Source: Streptomyces rubradiris (GTDB lineage Bacteria > Actinomycetota > Actinomycetes > Streptomycetales > Streptomycetaceae). Taken from it: DNA of 64,000 nt. The DNA is taken from assembly GCF_016860525.1 (NCBI RefSeq), contig NZ_BNEA01000018.1:83704-147703 (forward strand). The letters run 5' to 3'. Numbering within the stretch: the first letter of the stretch is position 1; each line of letters begins with the position of its first letter. Both the position numbers and the translations under genes were made by a program. The notes under the pieces were generated by a model. The model was not told where the DNA came from and ran no database searches. It saw only the letters and a program-made list of their open reading frames with translations. Shown one piece after another: positions 16,494 to 25,084 of this stretch.

Positions 16494-17770
16494 TCACCCG
16501 TCTGCTGCTGAACCGGGACTACGCCCGCTTCTGGCTGAGCCAGGTGCTGACCAGCGTCGCCTCCAAGAGCATGACGATGGTCTTCCCGCTGCTGGCCACG
16601 CTCTCGTTCGCGGCCACTCCGTTCGAGGTGGGGGTGGTCACCGCCGCCCAGTACGTGCCGGTGCTGGTGGTGACCCTCTTCGTCGGGGTGTGGCTGGACC
16701 GGCGGCCGCGACGGCCCACGCTGCTCTTCACGGACGTCGCCGGCGGCCTGGTACTGCTGGTCGTCCCGGTCCTCGGCGGGCTGGACGAGTTCCACCTCGG
16801 GGTGCTGTACGCGGTCGCCTTCGGCTTCGGCTCGCTGGTGGCGATCGCCGAGGTGTGCGCGCAGGCCTATCTGCCCAGCCTCGTCGGCGAGTCCGACCTG
16901 CTCCCCGCGATCGGCCGGCTCGAAGCGGTGTTCACCCTGGTGGTGGTGGCCGCCCCCGGCCTGGGCGGGTTGCTCATGAACTGGCTCGGCGGGCCCGGTG
17001 CGGTGTTGACGGGCGCGGTCTGTTACCTGATCGCGGCGCTCGTCCTGATGACCGTGACCCGGCGCGAGCCGCCGGTGCCCGCCCCGGCCGCCGGGGAGGG
17101 GACGTTCGGCAGGATCGCGGCGGGGGCGCGGTTCCTGCTGACCGTGCCCGTCCTGCGGACCCTGATCGGACAGGCGGCGCTGTTCAACTTCTTCGAACAG
17201 GCGATGCTGACCCTCTACACCGTCTACGCGGCCTCCGTGGTCGGCGTCACGCCCGCGCTGCTCGGCCTGACGGTGACGCTCGGCGCCGTCGGGTCCATGC
17301 TGGGGGCCGTCGCGGCCGAACAGGCCGAACGGCGCTGGGGGTTCAAGCGGGTCGTCGTGGGGAGCATGGCCATCGCCTCCACGGCGCCCGTCCTGATCCC
17401 GCTCGCCACCCGGCCCACCGCGCTCACCGTGACGGTCTGGTCCGTCTCCTTCGTGCTCTACGGATTCGGCCTGACCGTCTACAACGTCTTCAGCACGTCC
17501 ACCCGGCAGCGGCTCACCCCCGAGCGGCTGCGCGGCCGGGTCGCGGCGACCACTCGCCTGGTCGCCTACGGGCCGCTGAGCGCCGGCACGCTGCTCGGGG
17601 GCGGCCTCGGCTCGCTGTTCGGCGCGCGCACGGGCCTGTGGATCGCAGTGGCCCTGCTCGCGGCGGCCTTCCTGCACTTCGTCAGGTCGATGGGGCGCAC
17701 GCACCTGCCGGACCTGCTGCCCGGGCCGCGACCGGCGGTCCAGGGAGCTAGCGGGCCGGCAGACCGATGA
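16490..17770 (+). CDS. MFS exporter (EntS-like, 12 TM)
   Basis: 426-residue major facilitator with about 12 hydrophobic segments, starting with LNRDYARFWLSQVLTSVASKSMTMVFPLLA and including the loop-2/3 motif GVWLDRRPRRPTLLFTD. It resembles EntS/MFS_3 exporters of siderophores and other metabolites. Translation starts at TTG 16490, which overlaps the preceding stop codon (TTGA), with GGAG 5 bp upstream, so it is coupled to the acyltransferase-like gene. It probably exports the product or an intermediate across the membrane. The 3' end overlaps the convergent reductase gene by 23 bp. Confidence 0.9.
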   Translation: MITRLLLNRDYARFWLSQVLTSVASKSMTMVFPLLATLSFAATPFEVGVVTAAQYVPVLVVTLFVGVWLDRRPRRPTLLFTDVAGGLVLLVVPVLGGLDEFHLGVLYAVAFGFGSLVAIAEVCAQAYLPSLVGESDLLPAIGRLEAVFTLVVVAAPGLGGLLMNWLGGPGAVLTGAVCYLIAALVLMTVTRREPPVPAPAAGEGTFGRIAAGARFLLTVPVLRTLIGQAALFNFFEQAMLTLYTVYAASVVGVTPALLGLTVTLGAVGSMLGAVAAEQAERRWGFKRVVVGSMAIASTAPVLIPLATRPTALTVTVWSVSFVLYGFGLTVYNVFSTSTRQRLTPERLRGRVAATTRLVAYGPLSAGTLLGGGLGSLFGARTGLWIAVALLAAAFLHFVRSMGRTHLPDLLPGPRPAVQGASGPADR

Positions 17771-18227
17771 CCTCGAAGACGGGGAAATCGGCGGCGATCT
17801 CCTCGAAGCGGCCCAGCGGCGCGCCGGGCGGCACGGGCACGTGCGGCCGGGCGCCGGGGGCCGCCCGCACGTACTCCTTCAGGACGGAGGCACGGCGGTC
17901 GGGCGGGACCTCCTCCAGGCGCACGCCGAAGGGCCGCCCGCGCCTGATCACGGCCCGCCCGCCGGCGGCCCGCACATTGCGGACCCAGTTGGCGCCGGCG
18001 CCCAGCATCGACACCACGTACCAGCCGCCGCGGTGGGACACCATCATCACCGGGAACGCGATCGTCCGGCCGCTGCGGCGCCCGCGCACGCACAGGGTCA
18101 CGCCACCGGTGCGTCCGCGGGCGGTGGCGTATTTCCATCTCCAGTAGCCGTTGAGCGCGCGGGCGACCGCTCCGGGCCGGTCTCCCCGGTATATCCACCG
18201 CTTCAGCCGGTATGCGAGACGTAACAT
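17748..18227 (-). CDS. Deazaflavin (F420)-type nitroreductase/oxidoreductase family protein
   Basis: 159 residues of the Ddn/split-beta-barrel family, seen in LCVRGRRSGRTIAFPVMMVSHRGGWYVVSMLGAGANWVRNVRAAG and VLKEYV. Members bind F420 or FMN and reduce enones, nitro groups or quinones. Codon 2 is TTA (18222-18224), so its translation should be bldA-dependent. The ATG at 18227 is the likely start because the family fold begins there, although the purine stretch GAAGGA is unusually close. The gene is tail-to-tail with the exporter and divergent from the reductase at 18392. A nitro-group substrate would fit the nearby N-oxygenase, but this is inference. Confidence 0.75.
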   Translation of the reverse strand: MLRLAYRLKRWIYRGDRPGAVARALNGYWRWKYATARGRTGGVTLCVRGRRSGRTIAFPVMMVSHRGGWYVVSMLGAGANWVRNVRAAGGRAVIRRGRPFGVRLEEVPPDRRASVLKEYVRAAPGARPHVPVPPGAPLGRFEEIAADFPVFEVIGLPAR

Positions 18228-18391
18228 TCCTTCACTGTTGACCGCATACGTCCGAGGCAAACGCGTACCCGGCGCCCGGGGACCGGAATCGGACCTCGTC
18301 ACCCGCCCGTCCGGACGGATAGGTTGCAAGTCCCTTGCGGGCCCTGTGCGGCGCAGGGTGCCGCCCACCATCGAGACGACGGGAAAGAACT

Positions 18392-19162
18392 GTGAACCGC
18401 ATCGGGATCATCGGGGTCGGCGAGATCGGCCGGGCTCTGGTGGAGGGGCTCAGCGACGGCACGCAGGAGCCGCCCGAGATCTTCCTGTCCCCGCGAGGCG
18501 CCGCCACGGCCGCCGAACTGGCGCGCCGGTACCCGCATGTGCGGGTGTGCGCCGACAACCAGGACGTGGTGGACCACGCGGAGCTGGTGCTGCTCGCCGT
18601 ACGCCCCCAGGACTGCGCGGAAGCCCTCGCGGGACTCCGCGTGGACGACGACAGGGTCGTGCTCAGCGTCATCGCCGGCGTCAGCACCGGCGAGCTGCGC
18701 CGGACCCTGGGCACCGCGGCCCCCGTGGTGCGCGCCATCCCCCTGCCCTCCGTGCGTGAACGCCGCTGCGTCACCGTCACCTGTCCCGCGCACCCGGTCG
18801 TGGACGCGTTCTTCGACGGACTGGGCGGGGCGCTGCCCGTCGCGGACGAGGAGACCTTCACGGTCTTCTCCGCGCTGACGGGCACCCTGACCGCCCACTA
18901 CTGGTACCTGGCCACGCTGACCGACTGGGCCGCCGGGCACGGCCTGGCCCGCGAGGACGCCGATCGCTACGTCCGCGGCCTGTTCCAGGGCGTCGCACGC
19001 GCGCTGGACGACGACACCCGGACCCTGGCGCAACTGGCGGGCGACCACGAGACGCCGAACGGAAGCAACGAACGCATCCGCACCACATGGTTCGACGCCG
19101 CCAACGCCCGGTCCCTGACCCGGGCGCTCGACGGCCTCCTGGAGCACCTCGGCCGCCGCTAG
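18392..19162 (+). CDS. Pyrroline-5-carboxylate reductase family protein
   Basis: 256-residue ProC-like enzyme. The N-terminal Rossmann motif is RIGIIGVGEIGRALVEGL, with VLLAVRPQD and VVLSVIAGVSTGELRR. The C-terminal helical dimerisation domain includes FTVFSALTGTLTAHYWYL and NGSNERI. P5C reductase reduces cyclic imines to proline using NAD(P)H. The usual TxAP segment near the active site is replaced (HETPNGSNE), so it may act on another cyclic imine made in the pathway instead of in primary proline synthesis. The GTG at 18392 follows GGGAAAG. A strong terminator follows the gene. Confidence 0.85.
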   Translation: MNRIGIIGVGEIGRALVEGLSDGTQEPPEIFLSPRGAATAAELARRYPHVRVCADNQDVVDHAELVLLAVRPQDCAEALAGLRVDDDRVVLSVIAGVSTGELRRTLGTAAPVVRAIPLPSVRERRCVTVTCPAHPVVDAFFDGLGGALPVADEETFTVFSALTGTLTAHYWYLATLTDWAAGHGLAREDADRYVRGLFQGVARALDDDTRTLAQLAGDHETPNGSNERIRTTWFDAANARSLTRALDGLLEHLGRR

Positions 19163-19184
19163 GTCCGCCGGCCGGAGGCGCCGC

Positions 19185-19228
19185 CGCCTCGCATCTCCCG
19201 GGTGAGCCGGGTGGTGCGAGGCGTTTTT
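19185..19228 (+). terminator. Rho-independent terminator after P5C reductase-like gene
   Basis: Stem CGCCTCGCA (19185-19193) / TGCGAGGCG (19215-19223) followed directly by TTTTT (19224-19228), 22 bp after the stop codon. It separates this gene from the carrier-protein cassette. Confidence 0.88.
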
Positions 19229-19425
19229 CATGCTCCCGGCCGGGGCGGAGGGACCGGGTACCGGGAACGGCGGCGCGCCGAGTGTTCATTTCTCCCGGGC
19301 CGGATATGTGAAACGCATGGAGAAGCGTGTGCAAATGATATTCCGTGCCGCAATCTCCCGCTGCTAGATTTCTGGGTCGTCGGCTCCGATCGGTCAGCGA
19401 GGTATCTTGCTGGGAGGGATGGCCC

Positions 19426-20397
19426 GTGTCACTCAAAGCTGTGACCGAAACAGCACCTTGGGGGGAAGTAGCGGATTCCATTGAATTCGTGCCCGCCGAG
19501 TATTCCAGCAAGACCCAGTCCGAGACCGCGGCGCAGGAGATTCTCAGGTGCGACCCGGTCGACATCGACACTCTGGTCGGCGCGGGCCTGCCCTTCGAAT
19601 ACCGATCGGGTGTGCGCTATTTCGACCTGAACGACCTGTACAACCTGGGAATGTATTCCGGCAGGTCGAACACTCAGCCGGAGCTCGCGTTCCGGATGCT
19701 GTTCCGGTTCGCCAGCCGCCCCGTCGAGCGTCTGCTGAGCGAGCAGACCTGGGATTTCCGGGTCCTGCTGGAGTGCCCCGAGTGCGACGGGTCCGCGCCG
19801 TGGCGGTTCGAGGCGCCCGACATCGACCGGTTCGGCGGACGCCTCGCCGATGTGACGGAGCCGCGGCCGAGCGCGCGAACGGCCGAGTACACGGCGACCG
19901 TCACGACGACAGGGGCCCGCAGCCCGCTCGTCGCCCCCGCGCTGCGGCAGCTGACCCAGGACTACCTAGAGGCCGGCTACCGCTGGCAGATGATCCCGCC
20001 CGCCATGCAGGCCGACTACGAACTGGTGCACCGGCTGGGCGCGACGAGCTGCATCGCGGCGAGCCTGTTCCTGGCGGAGCGCTTCCGCGCGGCCGGCTAC
20101 CGGGCCGAGGCGAAGCGGGGCTGGTTCTGCGGCGTGCTCGGCGGCGCCCTCGACCTGCCGCACGCGTGCGTGGAGGTCGAGGACGAAGACGGCGTGTACA
20201 AGACCGTCGACATCGCCAAGGCCCAGCTGGCCGCGCGCCTGTCCCAGGACACCCGGGACTTCCAGGAGCTGTGCATCGGGTCCGTCTACAACAAGGCGAT
20301 TCCCTCCACCGCACCCGGTGACGCGCCCCTCGCCCACCACGACTGCGGCTCGGCGCTGCCGGTTCATGTACGCGCGGACATTCAGGTGAAGCGGTAA
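19426..20397 (+). CDS. Transglutaminase-like protein, candidate amide synthase
   Basis: 323 residues. The C-terminal half carries a transglutaminase-fold Cys-His-Asp triad: Cys209 in GATSCIAASLF, His246 in LPHACVEVEDEDG and Asp262 in KTVDIAKA. The first 160 residues match no family I recognise, apart from a CPEC motif near residue 115. The known precedent is AdmF of andrimid biosynthesis, a transglutaminase homologue that forms an amide between two carrier-protein-bound acyl groups. Two free carrier proteins are encoded just downstream, so a similar role is inferred. The GTG at 19426 has GGGAGG 8 bp upstream. It is the first gene of the cassette, 52 bp before the diiron oxygenase. Confidence 0.65.
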   Translation: MSLKAVTETAPWGEVADSIEFVPAEYSSKTQSETAAQEILRCDPVDIDTLVGAGLPFEYRSGVRYFDLNDLYNLGMYSGRSNTQPELAFRMLFRFASRPVERLLSEQTWDFRVLLECPECDGSAPWRFEAPDIDRFGGRLADVTEPRPSARTAEYTATVTTTGARSPLVAPALRQLTQDYLEAGYRWQMIPPAMQADYELVHRLGATSCIAASLFLAERFRAAGYRAEAKRGWFCGVLGGALDLPHACVEVEDEDGVYKTVDIAKAQLAARLSQDTRDFQELCIGSVYNKAIPSTAPGDAPLAHHDCGSALPVHVRADIQVKR

Positions 20398-20449
20398 TTC
20401 GCTGTGGCTGTTTCGAGCTCTCGCCACTCCTTCGGAAGGACGAGTGAAA

Positions 20450-21328
20450 ATGGCGGTACGTGAAGTAGATCCGGTCGTGCTCGATCTGGGCCGGCTGGAG
20501 AATCTGGCCGAGTCCGGTTACTACAATCCGTACACGATGTTTGACTGGCCCGACTCCCTGGAGCCCGGTCTGCCGTGGATGTCGGAGAGCCTGACCACAC
20601 TGGCCGGTACGCCGATGTGGGACGAGCTGACCCGCGAGCAGCAGCTCGCGCTGACCAAGTACGAGTCGATCAACTTCTTCAGTCTCAACATTCACGGAAT
20701 CCGTGAACTGATGAGCGAAGTGGTGATGCGGATCCACGAGCCGGTCTACGCGAACGTCTCGGAATTCCTGCACCACTTCATCGGCGAGGAGAACGAGCAC
20801 ATGTGGTTCTTCTCGAAGTTCTGCCTGCGCTACGGCGGCAAGCTGTATCCGGCACAGCCGGCGCTGAAGGCGGGGTCGGTCGACCACCTGTCGAAGGTGG
20901 CGCGCGAAATGATCGTGTTCGCCCGCATCCTGATCTTCGAGGAGATCGTCGACTACTACAACGCGCACATGGCGACGGACCAGTCGCTGCCGCACATCGC
21001 CCGGGAGATCAACCGGGTGCACCACGTGGACGAGAGCAGGCACGTCGCGTTCGGCCGGATGATCTTCACCGATCTGCTCGGCCAGGTGGCCAAGCGGGAC
21101 CCGGAGGAGATCCCGGTGGTCGCCGAGTACCTCGAGGACTACCTGCAGTACAGCATCGCCACCCTCTACAACCCGGCGGCGTACCGGGACGCGGGCATCC
21201 CGGACGCGCTCGGGCTGCGGCGGCGTGCCCTGACGCACCCCGCACGGGTGGAGGCACACGACCAGATACTCAAGCGGACCAGGAGATTCCTCTCCAAGTC
21301 CGGCGTGGGCAGGGAGATGATCAAGTGA
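20450..21328 (+). CDS. AurF-family diiron N-oxygenase
   Basis: 292-residue member of the AurF/CmlI family, non-heme diiron enzymes that oxidise arylamines or other amines to hydroxylamine, nitroso or nitro groups. Iron ligand motifs are visible: EENEH at residues 113-117, FEEIVDYYN near 165 and HHVDESRH at 191-198. The segment WMSESLTTLAGTPMWDEL and NFFSLNIHG are typical of the family. The ATG at 20450 is 9 bp from GGAAGGA, better placed than the upstream GTG 20444. It overlaps the carrier-protein gene (GTGA), which suggests that it oxidises a carrier-bound amino acid, as CmlI does in chloramphenicol synthesis. The substrate is unproven. Confidence 0.88.
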   Translation: MAVREVDPVVLDLGRLENLAESGYYNPYTMFDWPDSLEPGLPWMSESLTTLAGTPMWDELTREQQLALTKYESINFFSLNIHGIRELMSEVVMRIHEPVYANVSEFLHHFIGEENEHMWFFSKFCLRYGGKLYPAQPALKAGSVDHLSKVAREMIVFARILIFEEIVDYYNAHMATDQSLPHIAREINRVHHVDESRHVAFGRMIFTDLLGQVAKRDPEEIPVVAEYLEDYLQYSIATLYNPAAYRDAGIPDALGLRRRALTHPARVEAHDQILKRTRRFLSKSGVGREMIK

Positions 21329-21573
21329 CGACCGAGCCGATACAGGCGGTCCGGGAATTCATCCTGGAGCGCAACCCCAAACTGGAAGAGCTGCCCGACG
21401 ATCTGGACCTGATCGACAGCCGGGCCATCAACTCGCTGGCGTTCATCGAGTTCATCTTCCTGCTGGAGGAGCTGACCGGCGAAACGGTCGATCCAGAGGA
21501 CCTGAACCTGGACGACTTCCGCACCCTCAAGTCACTCGAAACCCGATTCTTCGCGAAGGAAGCGGCATGCTGA
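21325..21573 (+). CDS. Free-standing acyl/peptidyl carrier protein 1
   Basis: 82-residue carrier protein. The phosphopantetheine serine lies in DLIDSRAINSLAFIEFIFLLEE (about residue 36). This form, with LIDSRAI before the serine, is typical of carrier proteins paired with seryl-tRNA-synthetase-like amino acid:carrier-protein ligases, and such a ligase is the next gene. It starts on a GTG overlapping the oxygenase stop codon, with GGGAG upstream, and its end overlaps the ligase start by 7 bp. It likely holds an amino acid while the oxygenase or halogenase acts. Confidence 0.9.
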   Translation: MTTEPIQAVREFILERNPKLEELPDDLDLIDSRAINSLAFIEFIFLLEELTGETVDPEDLNLDDFRTLKSLETRFFAKEAAC

Positions 21574-22397
21574 CGACAGTGACCAGCAACGGGCTGGAAG
21601 TCCTCGACGGCACTCAACTGCGTCTGCTGCGGGCGATCGACTCGGTGTTCCTGCGCCTGGCCGGCGACTGGGAGGCCCCCGAGTTCCGCTTCCCGTTCCT
21701 GATGCGGTGCCAGGACCTCGACACCTTCGACTACTACGCCAACTTCCCGCACCTCGGGCTCGCCGCGACCCGGCTGAACCCCGAGCGCCTCGGCGCGGCC
21801 CTGGGCGAGACCGCCCGGCCCGTCGAGCAGATGCCGACCACGGTGATGGAGCCGGCCGCGTTCGCGCTGCCCTCGGCCGCCTGCTACTCCGTCTACCTCG
21901 ACCTGCGCGGCTCGCGGCTGCCCGACGAGGGCGTGCTGCGCACCACGGTCGGCACGTGCTTCCGCAACGAGGACCACTACCGGGGTCTGCAGCGGCTGCT
22001 GGGCTTCTCCATGAGGGAGATCGTCTGCGTCGGACCGGAGGAGACGGCCAAGAACCACCTGATCCGGGCCAAGGAGGCCGTGCAGTCCCTCTGCGCCGAG
22101 CTGGGGCTCGACCTGCGTCTGGAGGTCGCCACCGACCCGTTCTTCGACAAGAACAGCGGCAAGGCCAAGATGCAGCGCCTGTTCCCGGTCAAGGAGGAGT
22201 TCGTCGTGGGCGGGCTGGCGATCGGCTCGGTGAACTACCACCGGAACTTCTTCGGCGAGCGGTGCGACATCCAGGCCGGCGGCGACACGGCGCACACCAG
22301 CTGCCTGGCCTTCGGACTGGAGCGCTGGGTGCACACCCTGACCGAGCGGTTCGGCAGCACCGCCGCTGCGGTGTCCGCGGTGGAGAGTCTGACCTGA
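21567..22397 (+). CDS. SerRS-like amino acid:[carrier protein] ligase
   Basis: 276-residue class II aminoacyl-tRNA-synthetase core without a tRNA-binding domain. Motif 2 is TCFRNEDHYRGLQRLLGFSMREI and motif 3 is FGLERW. Likely zinc ligands are Cys106 (AACYS), Glu135 (FRNED) and Cys246 (HTSCLAFG), matching the Cys-Glu-Cys site of atypical SerRS and its homologues. The characterised homologues activate Gly or Ala as adenylates and load them on a small carrier protein instead of tRNA. Here the partner is clearly the overlapping carrier gene at 21325. The amino acid used cannot be inferred safely. Confidence 0.9.
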   Translation: MLTTVTSNGLEVLDGTQLRLLRAIDSVFLRLAGDWEAPEFRFPFLMRCQDLDTFDYYANFPHLGLAATRLNPERLGAALGETARPVEQMPTTVMEPAAFALPSAACYSVYLDLRGSRLPDEGVLRTTVGTCFRNEDHYRGLQRLLGFSMREIVCVGPEETAKNHLIRAKEAVQSLCAELGLDLRLEVATDPFFDKNSGKAKMQRLFPVKEEFVVGGLAIGSVNYHRNFFGERCDIQAGGDTAHTSCLAFGLERWVHTLTERFGSTAAAVSAVESLT

Positions 22398-23398
22398 TGC
22401 GCGCCACGTTGGCAGAAGTGCTCGGTCTGGACGTGAGCCTGCTGCAGTCGGGCATGGGAGGGGTCGCCGGGGCCGAACTGGCCTGCGCGGTGTCCAACGC
22501 CGGGGCGGCGGGCTGCGCGGGCGGCTACAAGCTGGCCGGCGAGGCGCTGTCGGCCATGCTGGCCCGGGTGGCCCAGGGGACCGACCGGCCTGTCGGCGTG
22601 AATCTGATCCCCGAGGTGGTCGGACCCGACGAGCTGGACCGGCAGGTGGGGCAGGTGCTCGACGAGACACCGCCGCATGTGCACCTGTCCTTCTTCGGGA
22701 TGCCCGACGACGCGGTGTGCGAACGGGTCACCGCGGCGGGGCGCCGGCTGGTGATCCAGGTCGGGACGGTCGAGGACGGGGTGCACGCGGCCGGACTCGG
22801 CGCGGTGGTGGTGGCCCAGGGCACCGAGGCGGGCGGGCACCTCCTCGGTACCGCACGGCGTGACGAGCTGGTGGCCGCGCTGCGGACCCGGCTGCCCGAC
22901 GCCTGCCTGGTCGCCTCGGGCGGGATCGGCTCCCCCCGGGAGGCCGAGCGGGCCCTGGCCGCCGGCGCCGACGGAGTGCTGCTCGGGACCGCCTTCGTCG
23001 TCGCCCACGAATCACGGGCCCATCCCCGTTTCAAGTCCTCGGTCACCGCCGCCGACGAGACCTCCACCGTGATCACCGACGTGTACGAGATCGGCTGGCC
23101 GGGCCGGCGCCACCGCGTGCTCGCCACGCCCGTCACCGCCGACCCGCGACAGCCCGCGAAGTTCATCGGCAAAACGGTGGTCGAGGGCAAACCGTACCTG
23201 GTGCCGCGTTTCAGCGCGGCGGTGCCCACCGATGCGACCAGCGGCCGTATCGAAGAGATGGCGTTGTACTGCGGCCGGTCCTGCGGCGAGATCCACGACG
23301 AGGTGTCGGCGGCCGACGTCGTCGCCGCGTTCGCGGGTGTCCTCGGCAGGGCCACGGCCGCCAAGACCGAAGAGAGGGCGGCAAGCCATGTCGGCTGA
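22397..23398 (+). CDS. Nitronate monooxygenase family flavoprotein
   Basis: 333-residue TIM-barrel FMN enzyme of the nitronate monooxygenase/2-nitropropane dioxygenase family. Visible motifs are LLQSGMGGVAGAELACAVSNAGAAG at the N-terminus, VVVAQGTEAGGHLLG with the family's catalytic His near residue 149, and the phosphate-binding VASGGIGSPREAERALAAGADGVLLGTAF. These enzymes oxidise alkyl nitronates to carbonyl plus nitrite; some family members instead act as enoyl reductases. Placed after an AurF-type N-oxygenase, it may process or detoxify a nitro intermediate. The start overlaps the ligase stop codon (TGATG). Confidence 0.85.
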   Translation: MRATLAEVLGLDVSLLQSGMGGVAGAELACAVSNAGAAGCAGGYKLAGEALSAMLARVAQGTDRPVGVNLIPEVVGPDELDRQVGQVLDETPPHVHLSFFGMPDDAVCERVTAAGRRLVIQVGTVEDGVHAAGLGAVVVAQGTEAGGHLLGTARRDELVAALRTRLPDACLVASGGIGSPREAERALAAGADGVLLGTAFVVAHESRAHPRFKSSVTAADETSTVITDVYEIGWPGRRHRVLATPVTADPRQPAKFIGKTVVEGKPYLVPRFSAAVPTDATSGRIEEMALYCGRSCGEIHDEVSAADVVAAFAGVLGRATAAKTEERAASHVG

Positions 23399-24260
23399 CG
23401 AGGCGCACAACGAGTACTACCACGACCTGAGTTACCGCGAGAACGCACCGCGGGTACGCACCCGGGAGGGCGTCGAGCTCTACTACGAGTCCACCGGTGA
23501 GGGCCTTGCCGTCACCACGCTCAACAACTTCTTCTTCTCCGCCCCGTTCTGGCGTGACTACACCGACCAGCTCGCCGAGCACTACCGCGTGGTGAGCTAC
23601 GACCTGTGCAACCACGGCCACTCCACGCGGCTGGAGGAGGAGCCGACCTGGGAGGAGCACACGGCGGACCTGATCGGGCTGCTCGACGGGCTGGGGATCG
23701 ACTCGACGTATCTGATCGCCTCGTCGGCCTCCACCCAGCTCGCCCGTGACGTGGCCCTCGCCCACCCGGACCGGGTCCGGGGCCTGGTGCTGGCCGGACC
23801 GGTCCTCGGCCCGAAGGGTATGCGGCGCCACCGGCAGCTCCAGCGGGCCTGGCTGCGGACACTGAACGACCACGACATCCCCACGCTGTTCAGCCACATG
23901 TACCCCGAGTTCGTCAGCACGGAGATGAACGAGGACTACGGCTCGGCGGGCTACCTCGGCCTGCGGGAGAGCTTCCTGGCCATGTCGACGCCGGAGGAGC
24001 TCAACAACGGTCTGACGCTGGCCCAGAAGGGCGACTCCAGCCCCGAGCTGCTCACCCGCATCCAGGCGCCGACGCTGATCGCCCTGGGCGACGACGACAT
24101 CCTGCTCAGCCCGACGGCCGGCCACGAACTGGCAGCGCTGTTCCCCAAGGGCCGCTGTGTGATCATGCCGAAGGCCGGTCATGTGCCCTTCCTCGACGAC
24201 CCCAAGGGCTTCCAGGAACTCGTACGGAAGTTCATCGACGAAGTGGAAGCGGATGTCTGA
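23388..24260 (+). CDS. Alpha/beta hydrolase, possible carrier-to-carrier acyl shuttle
   Basis: 290-residue alpha/beta hydrolase. The nucleophile elbow reads LIASSASTQLA (small-x-Ser-x-small, near residue 109), unlike the usual GxSxG. The acid is in ALGDDDILL and the His in KAGHVPFLDDP. The gene overlaps the nitronate monooxygenase by 11 bp and the second carrier protein by 8 bp. In syringomycin and coronamic acid pathways, alpha/beta hydrolase-fold proteins (SyrC, CmaE) move aminoacyl groups between carrier proteins around a halogenase. Two free carriers and a SyrB2-like halogenase here suggest the same job, but those enzymes use Cys, and ordinary thioester hydrolysis remains possible. Confidence 0.78.
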   Translation: MSADEAHNEYYHDLSYRENAPRVRTREGVELYYESTGEGLAVTTLNNFFFSAPFWRDYTDQLAEHYRVVSYDLCNHGHSTRLEEEPTWEEHTADLIGLLDGLGIDSTYLIASSASTQLARDVALAHPDRVRGLVLAGPVLGPKGMRRHRQLQRAWLRTLNDHDIPTLFSHMYPEFVSTEMNEDYGSAGYLGLRESFLAMSTPEELNNGLTLAQKGDSSPELLTRIQAPTLIALGDDDILLSPTAGHELAALFPKGRCVIMPKAGHVPFLDDPKGFQELVRKFIDEVEADV

Positions 24261-24507
24261 TACCGCGGTGAAGGTGCGGCAGCGCATCCGCGAGCTGCTG
24301 GTCGACGTGTTCGGCGGGCCCTCCTTCGTCAGCCAGGTGGACGACACGGTATCGCTCCGCGAGGCCGGGGTGCCGTCCACCGCGCTGGTCGCTCTGCTGG
24401 TCGCGATGGAGGAGGAATTCGGTTTCGAGTGGGACGACGACGTGCGGCCGGAGGTGTTGCGCTCGATCGACTCGCTGGCGGGCCACGTCGTGGCACTGCG
24501 CGGCTGA
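24253..24507 (+). CDS. Free-standing carrier protein 2
   Basis: 84-residue carrier protein with the probable phosphopantetheine serine in LREAGVPSTALVALLVAMEEEFGFEWDDD (about residue 43). The normal Asp before the serine is Pro here (GVPS), so it is a divergent member. Overall length and helix pattern fit the family. It overlaps the hydrolase gene by 8 bp and lies 10 bp before the PPTase that probably activates it. Having two different free carriers in one operon suggests that a residue is built on one and passed to the other. Confidence 0.8.
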   Translation: MSDTAVKVRQRIRELLVDVFGGPSFVSQVDDTVSLREAGVPSTALVALLVAMEEEFGFEWDDDVRPEVLRSIDSLAGHVVALRG

Positions 24508-24517
24508 GGGCGTCAGG

Positions 24518-25084
24518 GTGGGCGTCCAGACGGGCCCGTTCCGGGGCGTGGTACCGGAGATGTCCCTGGGCACGGCTCCGGTACCGCCGCCCCACGGCCC
24601 GGACGAGCAGTTCACCGCCGGCCGCCGGGCAGCCGCCGAGGCACTGGCCGCGGCCGGGTCGGCCGAGCGGACGGTGCCCCGGGCCCCGGACGGCCGGCCG
24701 CTCTTCCCGCGGGGTTTCCCCGGCTCGATCTCCCACACCGGCCGGCTCGCGGTCGCCGCGGTGGTCCCCGGCGCCGCGGCGGTCGGTGTCGACATCGAGC
24801 CCGCGGTCATCCCCCCTCGGGTGGCCGCGTTCATCCTGCGGGAAGCGGAGCGGCGCCGGCTGCTCGTCCCGGCCGGGCCCTACACCGCGCGCGACCTGTT
24901 CGCCGCCAAGGAAGCCGCGTTCAAGGCGATGAACTCCCTGCGCACACTGGGGGAGTTCCTGTTCTGGCAGATCACCCTCGGCCAGTCCGGCGGCGCGCTG
25001 ACCGCGTCCTACCGCGGCGAATCGGTGCCTGTGTGGGTCCGCCCGGAGGCGGATCTCTCGTTCGCCGTGGCGATACGGCTCTGA
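24518..25084 (+). CDS. 4'-phosphopantetheinyl transferase (EntD/Sfp type)
   Basis: 188 residues with the diagnostic motifs GVDIEPAV (Mg-binding Asp and Glu) and DLFAAKEAAFKA (Lys and Glu), plus PDGRPLFPRGFPGSISHTG. The enzyme moves phosphopantetheine from CoA to the active serine of carrier proteins, so it can activate the two small carriers beside it and the PKS/NRPS carriers on the other strand. The GTG at 24518 follows GAGGG, 10 bp after carrier protein 2. It is the last gene of the coupled cassette. Confidence 0.93.
   Translation: MGVQTGPFRGVVPEMSLGTAPVPPPHGPDEQFTAGRRAAAEALAAAGSAERTVPRAPDGRPLFPRGFPGSISHTGRLAVAAVVPGAAAVGVDIEPAVIPPRVAAFILREAERRRLLVPAGPYTARDLFAAKEAAFKAMNSLRTLGEFLFWQITLGQSGGALTASYRGESVPVWVRPEADLSFAVAIRL

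Noticed and set aside
20396..20413. Weak ARE-like site AATTCG-N6-CTGTTT before the diiron oxygenase gene
   Set aside because: Two mismatches in one half, and it lies inside an operon with only a 52-bp gap.
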